Source: Cupidesulfovibrio sp000226255
Lineage (GTDB): Bacteria; Desulfobacterota; Desulfovibrionia; Desulfovibrionales; Desulfovibrionaceae
Direction of reading: 5' to 3'
DNA: 64,000 nucleotides
Assembly: GCF_003402415.2 (NCBI RefSeq)
Contig: NZ_AP036014.1
Coordinates: 3,534,001-3,598,000, forward strand
Positions 26,864-35,371 of this stretch are shown one piece after another. The translations under genes were made by a program, and so were the position numbers. Positions within the stretch are counted from its first letter, which is position 1; each line of letters opens with the position of its first letter. The notes beneath the pieces are model-generated. The model was given only the letters and a program-made list of their open reading frames with translations. It did no database searches and was not told where the DNA came from.

Positions 26864-28357
26864 ATGCGCATCTCTACAAGCATGACCTATGACAACTCGC
26901 TGAAATACATGACCAGCCTGCAATCGCAGATAAACCGCGTGACCATCCAGATGGCCACGCAGCAGAATATCAACTGCCCCTCGGACGACCCCTACGGAAC
27001 CGAGGTGGTGCTCGACAACACCTCGCTGCTCAGCCACCTGACCCAGTACCAGAGCAACCTGGAAACCGCGCAGGGCTGGCTTTCGCTGGCCGACGACACC
27101 CTGGGCGACGCCAGCACCGTGCTCACCAAGCTCATCGAGCTGGCCGAGCAGGCCGCCAACGGCACCCTGTCCGAGGCCAACCGCGAGGCCGCGGCCGAAG
27201 AGGCGCGCGGCCTGTACGAGCAGCTCATCACCTACGCCAACACCGAGTACAACGGGCAATCCATCTTCGCCGGGCGCGATTCGGGCGGCGACGCCTACAC
27301 CCTGGGCCTGGGGGCCACGGTGACCGGGGCCACCCTGGCCTCCGGCGCGGGCAGCGCCGTGCTTTCGGTGGATGGCGAGGCGGACCAGAGCATCAGCATC
27401 GAATTCACCGGCGACGGCACCGTGGGCACCGACGCCATCACCTACCGCTATTCCAGCGACGGCGGGGACACCTGGACGGAGGCCACCCTGGCCGCCGGGG
27501 AAACCACCCTTTCCTGCGACGGCGTGGAAGTGAACATGCAGTCCGGCACCGGGGTCACCGCCGTGTCCGACGACGACACCAGCGCGGGCACGCGCATCAC
27601 CGTGCGCCCTGCCGCCATCTACACCGGCGACGCCGACGACGGCGCGCAGGTGACGGCCCAGAGCAACACCGACGTCACCGCCACGGCCACCGGCACCTTC
27701 AGCGATTCCGTGGTGGTGCGCATAGAGGAAGACACCACCGTGGCCGGGCCGGTTTCGTACAGCTATTCCTCCGACGGAGGGCTTACCTGGTCCGACGTGC
27801 AGAGTTCCGACGACGGCACCCTGACCGTGCCGGGCGGCACGCTGGAACTTTCGGCGGGCAGCGGCAGCGACCTTGCGGCGGGCGACACCTTCACCGTCAC
27901 CTCCGACTCCACCGACCTCACGGTGCGCGTTTCCACCTCGTCCAGCATCGCCATCAACAGCTGCGGGCTGGACGTGTTCGGCGGGCTCTACAGCGCCGAC
28001 GGCGAAAGCTATGCCAGCACGGGCGAGGGCGACCTGTTCGAGGCCATCGGCCAGTTCATCGGCTACCTGGAGACCAACAACGAGGAAGGCATCGCCGAAA
28101 GCCTGGAGGCCCTTACGGCAGGGCAGGCCACCATGCTTTCCGCCGCCAGCGACATCGGCGCGCGCGAGGTGCGGCTGGAGCACATCGAGACGGCCAACAC
28201 CCTGCTGACCGAAACGGCCACCAGCACGGTGAGCAACACGCTCGACGCCGACACCACGGCGCTGGCCACGGAACTCTCCAAGCTCACCACCATCTACGAG
28301 GCGGTGCTCAGCACCTCGTCCGCCGTGATGAATCTGAGCCTGCTCGACTATCTCTAA
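26864..28357 (+). CDS. flgL: Hook-filament junction protein 3, FlgL
   Basis: A 497-residue protein. The N-terminus MRISTSMTYDNSLKYMTSLQ, the segment NCPSDDPYGTEVVLDN, and EYNGQSIFAGRDSG (about 126-139) are typical FlgL/flagellin-family elements; the C-terminal helix TALATELSKLTTIYEAVLST closes the fold. About 200 residues of variable beta-rich domain (about 140-360) make it longer than enterobacterial FlgL (about 317). GGAG upstream. Confidence 0.93.
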   Translation: MRISTSMTYDNSLKYMTSLQSQINRVTIQMATQQNINCPSDDPYGTEVVLDNTSLLSHLTQYQSNLETAQGWLSLADDTLGDASTVLTKLIELAEQAANGTLSEANREAAAEEARGLYEQLITYANTEYNGQSIFAGRDSGGDAYTLGLGATVTGATLASGAGSAVLSVDGEADQSISIEFTGDGTVGTDAITYRYSSDGGDTWTEATLAAGETTLSCDGVEVNMQSGTGVTAVSDDDTSAGTRITVRPAAIYTGDADDGAQVTAQSNTDVTATATGTFSDSVVVRIEEDTTVAGPVSYSYSSDGGLTWSDVQSSDDGTLTVPGGTLELSAGSGSDLAAGDTFTVTSDSTDLTVRVSTSSSIAINSCGLDVFGGLYSADGESYASTGEGDLFEAIGQFIGYLETNNEEGIAESLEALTAGQATMLSAASDIGAREVRLEHIETANTLLTETATSTVSNTLDADTTALATELSKLTTIYEAVLSTSSAVMNLSLLDYL

Positions 28358-28402
28358 TCCGTCCGTAGCCCGGCTGTAGTCGACGGCAACCACGGAGGCA
28401 CC

Positions 28403-30136
28403 ATGTCCGATTACTGGTCCGGCTCCATCACCTTCACCGGCCTGAACACCGGCACCGACTGGGACGAGATCATCGAGGCCCAGATGGCGGTGGAGGAATA
28501 CCGCTACAACAGCATGACCGAGAAGGAGACGGCGTACGAAGAGCAACTGGCCGCCGTGGAAGACCTGGAAACCCAGATGACCACGCTGTACCAGACGCTG
28601 CAGGACTACGACAGCGTCTCGGACTTTCTCACCAAGTCCGGCTCCTCGTCCGACGAGACCAGCCTGACCGTCTCGGTGGACAACGAGGCGGAGGCCGGCA
28701 CGCACAACGTGGTCATCAACCAGCTGGCCCAGAACGACATCTGGAGCAGCGACGACGGGTACGCCTCCACCGACACCTCCATCACCGACACCGACCAGAC
28801 CTTCTCGCTCACCTACGGCGACGAGACGTACACCATCGACGTTCCGGCGGGCACCACGCTCGAGGAATTCGTGGACCTCATCAACAACGCGGACGGCAAC
28901 AGCGACGATGTGCGCGCCAGCGTCATCAATGAAGGGGATGCCTACCACCTGCAGATACGCGGCATGGACCTTGGCGCGGACAACACCGTGACCATCAACG
29001 ACACCGGCTTCGACGCCATGGGCGCGGACGCCTTCACCAACACCCAGAAGGCCCAGAACGCCCAGATCAAGGTGGACGGCTTTCCCGCCGCCGACGACGA
29101 ATGGATAGAGCGCGACACCAACTCCATCGACGACGTCATCGACGGCGTGACCCTGCAGCTCAAGACCACCACCGGCGATGAAGGTACCACGGTCACCGTG
29201 GAACTGGACACCGACGCCATGGTGGAAGCCGTCGAAACCGTTGTCGAAAGCATCAACACCATCCTGCAGTTGCTCATGGACCTGCAGGATCAGGGCACGG
29301 TGTCCGAATCGGTGTCCACGGCCACGGCGTCCGACTCGGATGACGACGACGATGACGATGACGACAGCGCGGCTTCGGTGCTGGCCAGCAACTACGGCAT
29401 CGACCTGGTGCAGAACAGCCTGAAGAACATCCTGGCCACCAAGGGGCTGGGCTTTTCCTACTACGACGCGGACGCGGACACCGGTGACCTGTTCACCAGC
29501 CTTTCCACCATCGGCATCTCCACCGACGCCGACGAGGACTCGGAAACCTTCGGTCTTTTGGTCATCGACTACGACGAACTGGAAGAAGCCATCGACGAAG
29601 ACCCGGAAGCCGTGGCCTCGCTGCTGTCCTCGGATTCGACGGGCTCCACCGATTCCAGCGACTTTTCCTTCGACAGCTCCATCTCCGGCACCACGGTGGC
29701 GGGCGACTACGAGGTGTCGTACACCATCGAGAACGGCGAGATCACCTCGGCCTACATCAACGGCAACGCCGCCTCCATCTCTGGCTGGACCATCACCGGC
29801 GCGTCCGGCGAGGACGAGGCGGGCCTGGCCCTCACCGTGGACAACACCGCCGACGGCGCCTACACCGGCACTGTGTACCTCAAGCAGGGCAAGATAGGGC
29901 AACTGGTCGACACCCTGGAGGACATGACCAGCACCGAGGGCACCCTCCAGATCATGGAGGACAGCTATCAGGAAATCCTGGACCAACTGGCGGAATCCAT
30001 CTCCAAGGAAGAGGAACGGCTGGACCTGGTGGAAAGCCGCCTGCGCACCCGCTATTCCAACCTGGAAACCCTGCTCACCAGCTACGACAGCCTGTCGACC
30101 ACCATCGACTCACTGCTGGCCTCGCTGGATGACTGA
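28403..30136 (+). CDS. fliD: Flagellar filament cap FliD
   Basis: A 577-residue protein. The N-terminal FTGLNTGTDWDEIIEAQMAV and the C-terminal coiled helix ESISKEEERLDLVESRLRTR, then YSNLETLLTSYDSLSTTIDS, match FliD. It caps the filament tip and folds incoming flagellin. An uninterrupted run of nine aspartates is encoded at 29339-29365 (residues about 313-321), between two structural domains. Only two Trp and few Lys occur; overall charge is strongly negative. It is the last gene of the operon; hairpins follow. Confidence 0.92.
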   Translation: MSDYWSGSITFTGLNTGTDWDEIIEAQMAVEEYRYNSMTEKETAYEEQLAAVEDLETQMTTLYQTLQDYDSVSDFLTKSGSSSDETSLTVSVDNEAEAGTHNVVINQLAQNDIWSSDDGYASTDTSITDTDQTFSLTYGDETYTIDVPAGTTLEEFVDLINNADGNSDDVRASVINEGDAYHLQIRGMDLGADNTVTINDTGFDAMGADAFTNTQKAQNAQIKVDGFPAADDEWIERDTNSIDDVIDGVTLQLKTTTGDEGTTVTVELDTDAMVEAVETVVESINTILQLLMDLQDQGTVSESVSTATASDSDDDDDDDDDSAASVLASNYGIDLVQNSLKNILATKGLGFSYYDADADTGDLFTSLSTIGISTDADEDSETFGLLVIDYDELEEAIDEDPEAVASLLSSDSTGSTDSSDFSFDSSISGTTVAGDYEVSYTIENGEITSAYINGNAASISGWTITGASGEDEAGLALTVDNTADGAYTGTVYLKQGKIGQLVDTLEDMTSTEGTLQIMEDSYQEILDQLAESISKEEERLDLVESRLRTRYSNLETLLTSYDSLSTTIDSLLASLDD

Positions 30137-30194
30137 CCGGGGGCACGACGGCGCGCGTCTGCCGCACGTTCGGCCAAGGCGCCGCTAGGACGCG

Positions 30195-30236
30195 GCAGCA
30201 AGGGGGACCCCCGACACCGGGCGTCCCCCTTGCTGC
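30195..30236 (+). terminator. Hairpin after fliD
   Basis: GCAGCAAGGGGGAC (30195-30208) pairs perfectly with GTCCCCCTTGCTGC (30223-30236). No T-run follows on the plus strand, so it may be a factor-assisted stop or a 3'-end stabiliser for the hook operon mRNA. Confidence 0.6.
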
Positions 30237-30389
30237 GCCCGCCCCCCGAAAGCGCTCCCCGTCGTCCGCCCACGGTCGCAGTCCGCGCGTCTCGCCCGCC
30301 ACCCGATGCGTCACCCGATGCCTGAGGCGGCGCGCATCCGGGTGCTTTCGGCGCGTCCCCTCGCCCATCCGCTGGCGCACGGCGCGCAA

Positions 30390-30417
30390 AAGGGGCCGGG
30401 CATATGCCCGGCCCCTT
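30390..30417 (-). terminator. Terminator of the flagellin gene
   Basis: A perfect 14+14 base palindrome (AAGGGGCCGGGCAT and its complement) 85 bases past the flagellin stop, followed on the minus strand by TTTTGCG. Because the sequence is self-complementary it could also act weakly on the plus strand. Confidence 0.75.
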
Positions 30418-30502
30418 GCCGTATGCGTGTCCGCAGTTTCGCCGTTTCCCCCCCCACCATCGGACAGCGGGCTTCCAGCGGCCCACTCCCTCCGGTAGAC
30501 GC

Positions 30503-31387
30503 CTAACCGATCAGCGAAAGCGCCATCTGCGGCAGCGAGTTGGCCTGCGACAGCATGGCCACGGCGGTCTGCGCCAGCACCTGCTGCTTGGTGTACTCGG
30601 TCATTTCCATCGAGACGTCCACGTCCGAAATGCGCGATTCCGCGGCGGAAAGGTTTTCGGACTGGGTCTCGAGGTTGGTGATGGTGGCCTCCAGCCGGTT
30701 CTGCATGGCGCCCAGCGAGGCGCGGATCTGGTCCTTGGAGATGATGGCGTTGTCGATGGCGGTCAGGGCGTCCTGCGCCGCCTGCTGGGTGGAGATGCTC
30801 GCCCCCGCGCCGGTGGTGGTGTTGCCAAGGCCCAAGGCCTCCGCCGACACCGAGCCGATGCGGATGTTGTAGTAGTCCTGCGCGCTGTCGTTGCCCGAGC
30901 CGAAGTGGATGTGCAACTGGCCGGTGGAGGTCAGGCCCGAACCGTCGTAGGTCTGGCCAGACAGGTTGCCGTTCAGCAGCGCGATGCCGTTGAAGTCGGT
31001 GGCGCTGGCGATTCGGGTGATTTCCGAGGCCATGGCCTGGTATTCCGAATCGATGATCAGGCGCTGGTCCGAGTTATAGGTGCCGGTGGCGGCCTGTTCG
31101 GCCAGTTCCTTCATGCGGATGAGCTTTTCGTCGATGGTCTCCATGGCGCCGTCCGCCGTCTGGATCAGCGAAATGGCGTCGTTGGCGTTGCGCACGCCCT
31201 GATTCAGCGCGCTGATGTCCGAACGCATCAGTTCGCGAATGGCAAGGCCCGCAGCGTCGTCCGCGGCGGAGTTGATGCGCAGGCCGGAAGACAGGCGCTG
31301 GGTTGACTTCTCAAGCTTGCTGTACGTTGCGTTCAGCGTATTGGCCGTGGTGAGCGCCGTAAAGTTGTTGTTGACTACGAGAGACAT
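30503..31387 (-). CDS. fliC: Flagellin
   Basis: A 294-residue flagellin, close to the usual size for short deltaproteobacterial filaments. The N-terminus MSLVVNNNFTALTTANTLNA, with LEKSTQRLSSGLRINSAADD, and the C-terminus MEMTEYTKQQVLAQTAVAML, with ANSLPQMALSLIG, are the conserved D0/D1 helices; the variable middle is small (about 140-200). A strong ribosome site GGAGGAAAG lies upstream. It is convergent to the hook operon and is expressed from its own sigma-28-type promoter. A canonical class III flagellar gene. Confidence 0.97.
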   Translation of the reverse strand: MSLVVNNNFTALTTANTLNATYSKLEKSTQRLSSGLRINSAADDAAGLAIRELMRSDISALNQGVRNANDAISLIQTADGAMETIDEKLIRMKELAEQAATGTYNSDQRLIIDSEYQAMASEITRIASATDFNGIALLNGNLSGQTYDGSGLTSTGQLHIHFGSGNDSAQDYYNIRIGSVSAEALGLGNTTTGAGASISTQQAAQDALTAIDNAIISKDQIRASLGAMQNRLEATITNLETQSENLSAAESRISDVDVSMEMTEYTKQQVLAQTAVAMLSQANSLPQMALSLIG

Positions 31388-31458
31388 ATGCTTTCCTCCA
31401 TGAAATATACACTATCCTTGTGTGCCTCTGCCGTGCATGCAGCGCATGCTTGATGACC

Positions 31459-31486
31459 TTATCGACGGTCTTGCACCGCTCTCTTA
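31459..31486 (-). promoter_or_regulatory. Sigma-28 (FliA) type promoter of flagellin
   Basis: On the minus strand TAAG (31483-31486) and GTCGATAA (31459-31466) are separated by 16 bases; consensus is TAAA-N15-GCCGATAA, so the -10 matches 7 of 8. The expected start point gives a leader of about 64 bases before the flagellin ATG. Confidence 0.75.
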
Positions 31487-31582
31487 ATTTTTAAAATTCC
31501 ATAAGCACCGGCAAAATCACGCAATTAATGTTCATAACAGTATCTTTGCATTACTTTGCATTGCCTGTGGCGTCTGCCTTTG

Positions 31583-31617
31583 GCACAAAGAAAAGGCCCG
31601 GAGTGTTCCGGGCCTTT
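31583..31617 (-). terminator. Terminator of the sigma factor gene
   Basis: AAAGGCCCGGA / TCCGGGCCTTT with a four-base loop (31592-31617), followed on the minus strand by a T-rich run (TTTTCTTTG). It lies 18 bases past the sigma factor stop and separates it from flagellin. Confidence 0.85.
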
Positions 31618-31634
31618 GCGTTGCGCGGCGCGCA

Positions 31635-32222
31635 TCACAGGCAGAAGTGGTGCCGCAGCCGCGCAAGGGCGTTCTGCTTCAGACTGCGCACGGTCTTGGG
31701 ATGGATGTCCAGCGTGCGCGCCACTTCATCGGTATCGAGGTCGTCCTGAAACAGCAGCCGCAGCACCGTGCTCTGCCGTCTGCTCAGCAGACCGGGGGGC
31801 AGGTCCAACTCTTCGTGGGCGTCAGGCGCGGAGCCTGCCGGGGTGGGGGCATCCGCCCACAGCCGTTCGGCCAGTTCCTCTTCCACGTAGGGCTCGTGCC
31901 GCACCATCCGCTCGGTGCGACGCGCGCGCAGGCAGTCGAGCGCGGTGGAGCGCGCCACGACGCTGAGCCAGGTGGCCATGCCCGCCCGCGCGGGATCGTA
32001 GGTGGACAGCAGATGAAACTCGTCGCTGACGAGACGGCAGAACACCTCCTGCGTCACGTCCTGCGCATCGAGCCCTGCGGCGGCCCCGCCGTTCCACTGA
32101 AGGGTGTAGTGCACGGCCTTGTGGATCACCGGGGCATAGACGGACACGAAACGACGCCATGCCTTTCCGTCGCCGGTCATGCATGCCGTTATGTCCGTAG
32201 CGGTTCCTGTATTGGCTTCCAT
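31635..32222 (-). CDS. ECF-like sigma-70 family RNA polymerase sigma factor
   Basis: A 195-residue sigma factor with regions 2 and 4 only. Seen: the region 2 segment LDAQDVTQEVFCRLV followed by ARAGMATWLSVVARSTALDC (-10 recognition helix area), and region 4 LSRRQSTVLRLLFQDDLDTD followed by EVARTLDIHPKTVRSLKQNA, the helix-turn-helix contacting -35. Start: the ATG at 32222 has GGAG with six-base spacing; the open frame extends 58 codons upstream without family sequence. No anti-sigma gene is adjacent; the nearest candidate is the ZF-HC2 protein at 22027. A CpxR-like box lies about 180 bases upstream. Confidence 0.85.
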   Translation of the reverse strand: MEANTGTATDITACMTGDGKAWRRFVSVYAPVIHKAVHYTLQWNGGAAAGLDAQDVTQEVFCRLVSDEFHLLSTYDPARAGMATWLSVVARSTALDCLRARRTERMVRHEPYVEEELAERLWADAPTPAGSAPDAHEELDLPPGLLSRRQSTVLRLLFQDDLDTDEVARTLDIHPKTVRSLKQNALARLRHHFCL

Positions 32223-32401
32223 CTTCATCTCCAGTCGTGCGTTCTGTGGAGCCGGAATTGCGGCAACCGGGTCCATGCACCACGCCGGAAATTGTGGAAA
32301 AGCCAAGTCCCGCGCATTGCGGGTTGTCTGTATGTATACGCGCGCCCGCCCACATTGTCCGTTCAGGGCGGGTAGTGTTTTGAAAGCGTCGGACACACTA
32401 G

Positions 32402-32416
32402 TTTACATTGTTTTAC
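32402..32416. promoter_or_regulatory. CpxR-like box between sigma factor and two-component genes
   Basis: On the minus strand GTAAA-ACAAT-GTAAA is a perfect match to the CpxR consensus GTAAA-N5-GTAAA. It lies in the divergent promoter region, 92 bases before the CpxR-like regulator gene, consistent with autoregulation. Confidence 0.7.
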
Positions 32417-32507
32417 ACTCACGGAAATCATTGGGGCGTGATTCTTGCACTATACCGGTCGCAAGCGGCAATCGGGAAATATGTGCCACCGCCCAGAGGG
32501 TGACATC

Positions 32508-33314
32508 ATGGATCGAGTCTTGTTGATCGACGACGACAAGGAACTCTGCGCACTGCTTACGGAATATCTCGCTCCCGAAGGGCTTGCCGTGGAACCCTGC
32601 CACACCGGTGGCCAGGGCCTCGCGCGGGCGTTGTCGGGCGACTATGACGCGGCACTGCTGGACGTGGCCCTGCCGGATACCAGCGGCTTCGACGTGCTCG
32701 GCACCATCCGTTCGCGTTCGGCGCTGCCCGTGCTCATGCTGACCGGGCGCGGCGACGACGTGGACCGCATCGTGGGGCTGGAGATGGGCGCGGACGACTA
32801 CGTGCCCAAGCCTTTCGTGCCGCGCGAACTGCTGGCGCGCCTGCGCGCCGTGCTGCGCCGCACCCGCACCCACGGCACGGCGGCGGGCGCGGCTGGCCTG
32901 GGCGCGGCCGTGGGCGGCGTGGGGCCGTACCGCAAGCGCAACCTTTCCTTCGGGGGCATCACCGTGGACCGCTCGGCCCGCACGGCCCTGCGTGACGGCG
33001 CCCCCCTGCCCCTGACCCCGGTGGAGTACGCCATTCTCGTGCTGCTGCTGGAGGCCGAAGGCGCCACCGTCGCGCGAGAGGACATTTCGCGCGGGGTGCT
33101 GGGACGCGAGATACTGCCCTTCGACCGGTCCATAGACGTGCACGTCAGCAACCTGCGCAAGAAGCTGGGCCCCTGCGACGACGGCCAGCCGCGCGTGGGC
33201 ACGGTGCGCGGCATGGGCTACTACTTCCGCGTTTCGCCCACGGAATCGACCTTCGGCGGCCAGGACGGCGCGGAACCGCGCTTCGGGACCGGGCATGAGA
33301 ACGTGGCCGGTTAG
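32508..33314 (+). CDS. OmpR/CpxR-type response regulator
   Basis: A 268-residue regulator. Receiver: DDDK acidic pair near the start, phospho-acceptor Asp in LLDVALPDTSG (about residue 52), Thr in MLTGRG and Lys in VPKPF (about 103). The winged-helix output follows (about 150-245): LTPVEYAILVLLLEAEGATV, then DRSIDVHVSNLRKKLG and TVRGMGYYF. The start follows GAGGGTGA and excludes 21 upstream codons. The 3' end overlaps the kinase gene by 20 bases. A CpxR-type box is in its own promoter, so it is probably the envelope-stress type of the family. Confidence 0.92.
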   Translation: MDRVLLIDDDKELCALLTEYLAPEGLAVEPCHTGGQGLARALSGDYDAALLDVALPDTSGFDVLGTIRSRSALPVLMLTGRGDDVDRIVGLEMGADDYVPKPFVPRELLARLRAVLRRTRTHGTAAGAAGLGAAVGGVGPYRKRNLSFGGITVDRSARTALRDGAPLPLTPVEYAILVLLLEAEGATVAREDISRGVLGREILPFDRSIDVHVSNLRKKLGPCDDGQPRVGTVRGMGYYFRVSPTESTFGGQDGAEPRFGTGHENVAG

Positions 33315-35160
33315 GCTGCTGGTGCTGCTGCTGGTAGGCTGCGGCATCTTCACCCTGGGCACGTTCATCCGCATCCGTCTGGAGACGCGCCCCAGGCTCG
33401 GACCGTTCCAGATGAACGTCATGCTGCTGGACCTGCTGGGCGAGCGCGTCTCCGAGTACATGGCCGAAGGACGCGCGGACAAACTGAACGCCCTGCTGGA
33501 CACCCTGCGCAAGCGCGGCGTGCACGTTGTGGTGCACGACGCCGGGCTGCAGCCGTTGGCCGACAACGGCCCGGTTTCGCCGGTGCCCTTCTTCGACGCG
33601 CCGCCCAGGCCAGGCGTGGCGTGGGACAACGACGACAGGAACGGCACACCCGCCGATGTCGCCGATTCGTCGGCCTCCGTTCCAGATGGGGGCGACCGCC
33701 CCGGCGCGCCCGCCGGGGAAAGGGCCGTCGCCCCGGGCGCGCCAGGGGATTCCCCTTCCTCGCCCTACGGCGGCCCGCCCCCGCACATGTCCTGGCCGGA
33801 GCGCATCCGTGCGGCCCTGGAAGGCCGCGTGCCGCCCATGCCCCCCCCGCTTTCCGGGTCGCCCATGCCGTCCGGTTCAGCCCCCCCTCCGCCGCCCCCC
33901 TCCGCCACGCAGGATCCGGAAACCGAGGCCGCCGTGCAGGCGGAGGCCCGCGAACAGGCCGAGGACGCGCGTGCCACGGGCGCGACCCTGCTGGATATCC
34001 CCCCCCCGTTCACCTTCCGGCCGGTGATCCTCATGGCCGACCCCATCGACCTGCCCGGCGGCGGGCACGGGGTGCTCACCCTGCGCAAGGACATGCCCGC
34101 CCCGCCGGACATGCGCCTGCCGCCCTTCGTGCTGCCCCTGGCCATGGCCATGGTGCTGGCGGGCGGCGTGCTGCACCTGCTGCTGCGCCAGACCAGCCGC
34201 CCCATAGACGAGGTGGGCAGCGTGCTGCAGCGCTTTGCCCGGGGCGACCTGCAGGCGCGCGTCAACGGCGACGTGGCCTCGCACGGCACGGAACTTGCCC
34301 GCCTCGCCAACGATTTCAACACCATGGCCGAACGCACCGAAGAGCTGTTGCAAACCCAGCGCCGCCTGCTGCACGACGTGTCGCACGAAATGCGTTCGCC
34401 CCTGTCGCGCGTGGCCCTGGCGCTGGAGATGGCCTCGCGCACGGTCTCGCCCGAGTCGCAGCGCTTTCTGGAACGCATCCGCCACGACGCGGAGCGCCTT
34501 TCCGCGCTCAGCGCCCACCTGCTGGCCACCGGACATCTGGATCAGCAGAAGGAGGACGCGCCGCCCGCGTGGTTCGACCTGCCCGCACTGCTGGTCCAAC
34601 TGGTGGAGGAAACGGACTTCCAGGCCCGCGCCGAGCGCAAGCGGGTGGAACTGCGCGTGGATGGCGCGTGCGCCCCGTTCCACGGCATGCGCGAGATGCT
34701 TTACGGCGCGCTGGACAACGTAGTGCAGAACGCCCTGAAGTTCTCGCCGCCGGACACGCGGGTAACGGTATCGCTGTCCTGCGAGGCCGCCGGAACCTGC
34801 GGCGCGCCGCCGCAGGCCCACGTGCCGGAACCGGAACAGGCCGGCCGGAACGGCAGGAACGACCGCAGCAACGGGAGCAACGGGGTGGCCGGGACCAACG
34901 GCGGCCCGGTCCGTTCCGCCTGCCCCCATCCGGCGCGCTACGCCGTCATCGCCGTGCAGGACCAGGGGCCGGGCGTGCCCGAGGCCGATCTGCCCCTGCT
35001 CTTCGTGCCGTTCTTCCGGGCAGGCAACGCCCCGCGCGGCACGGGCACCGGGCTTGGCCTGTCCATCGCCCAGCGCGCCGTGGAACTGCACGGCGGGGCC
35101 ATTTCGGCGGAAAACCTGCCCCAGGGCGGGTTGAAGGTTGCCTTCCGCCTGCCCGCGTAG
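33295..35160 (+). CDS. CpxA-like sensor histidine kinase with Pro-rich periplasmic domain
   Basis: A 621-residue membrane kinase. TM1 about 7-26; periplasmic part about 27-275; TM2 about 276-298; HAMP about 299-350; DHp with His364 in HDVSHEMRSPLSR; ATPase about 460-621 with NALKFSPPD, DQGPGVPEADL and GTGTGLGLSIAQ. Two oddities: the periplasmic part contains a 100-residue Pro/Gly/Ser-rich stretch (about 100-208), and the ATPase domain has a low-complexity N/G/R insert between the N-box and the G1 box (about 512-540). CpxA-type kinases sense envelope stress. It is translationally coupled to the regulator upstream. Confidence 0.9.
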   Translation: MRTWPVRLLVLLLVGCGIFTLGTFIRIRLETRPRLGPFQMNVMLLDLLGERVSEYMAEGRADKLNALLDTLRKRGVHVVVHDAGLQPLADNGPVSPVPFFDAPPRPGVAWDNDDRNGTPADVADSSASVPDGGDRPGAPAGERAVAPGAPGDSPSSPYGGPPPHMSWPERIRAALEGRVPPMPPPLSGSPMPSGSAPPPPPPSATQDPETEAAVQAEAREQAEDARATGATLLDIPPPFTFRPVILMADPIDLPGGGHGVLTLRKDMPAPPDMRLPPFVLPLAMAMVLAGGVLHLLLRQTSRPIDEVGSVLQRFARGDLQARVNGDVASHGTELARLANDFNTMAERTEELLQTQRRLLHDVSHEMRSPLSRVALALEMASRTVSPESQRFLERIRHDAERLSALSAHLLATGHLDQQKEDAPPAWFDLPALLVQLVEETDFQARAERKRVELRVDGACAPFHGMREMLYGALDNVVQNALKFSPPDTRVTVSLSCEAAGTCGAPPQAHVPEPEQAGRNGRNDRSNGSNGVAGTNGGPVRSACPHPARYAVIAVQDQGPGVPEADLPLLFVPFFRAGNAPRGTGTGLGLSIAQRAVELHGGAISAENLPQGGLKVAFRLPA

Positions 35161-35331
35161 CCAGGCCGCGCCCTGATATCGCGCCCTGATATCGTGGCCG
35201 CCGCCCCGGCGTGGCCGCCCCACGGCCGCCTTCCGCGCTCCACCCGCACACTCTCTCCATCCGCAAAAGAACCGCCCCGCACGGCAACGTGCGGGGCGGG
35301 CAAAGCCAGGCAAATTTTGCCGGGCGGCTTC

Positions 35332-35346
35332 TTTACATTTCTTTAC
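35332..35346. promoter_or_regulatory. Second CpxR-like box
   Basis: TTTAC-ATTTC-TTTAC on the plus strand (GTAAA-N5-GTAAA on the minus) is another perfect consensus. It lies between the convergent ends of the kinase gene and the EF-hand gene, where no promoter is expected, so it may control an unseen antisense or small RNA, or be chance. Confidence 0.5.
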
Positions 35347-35371
35347 TGGGTCAAAACTTCCCGCCTTATCG

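Larger units (their letters stand above)
30137..30502. other. Convergent intergenic region between fliD and flagellin
   Basis: Holds the two hairpins described separately at 30195-30236 and 30390-30417. The DNA between them is GC-rich with no recognisable gene. Confidence 0.6.

Noticed and set aside
26840..29986. A 1048-codon open frame on the minus strand
   Set aside because: It is antisense to flgL and fliD, whose identity is firm.
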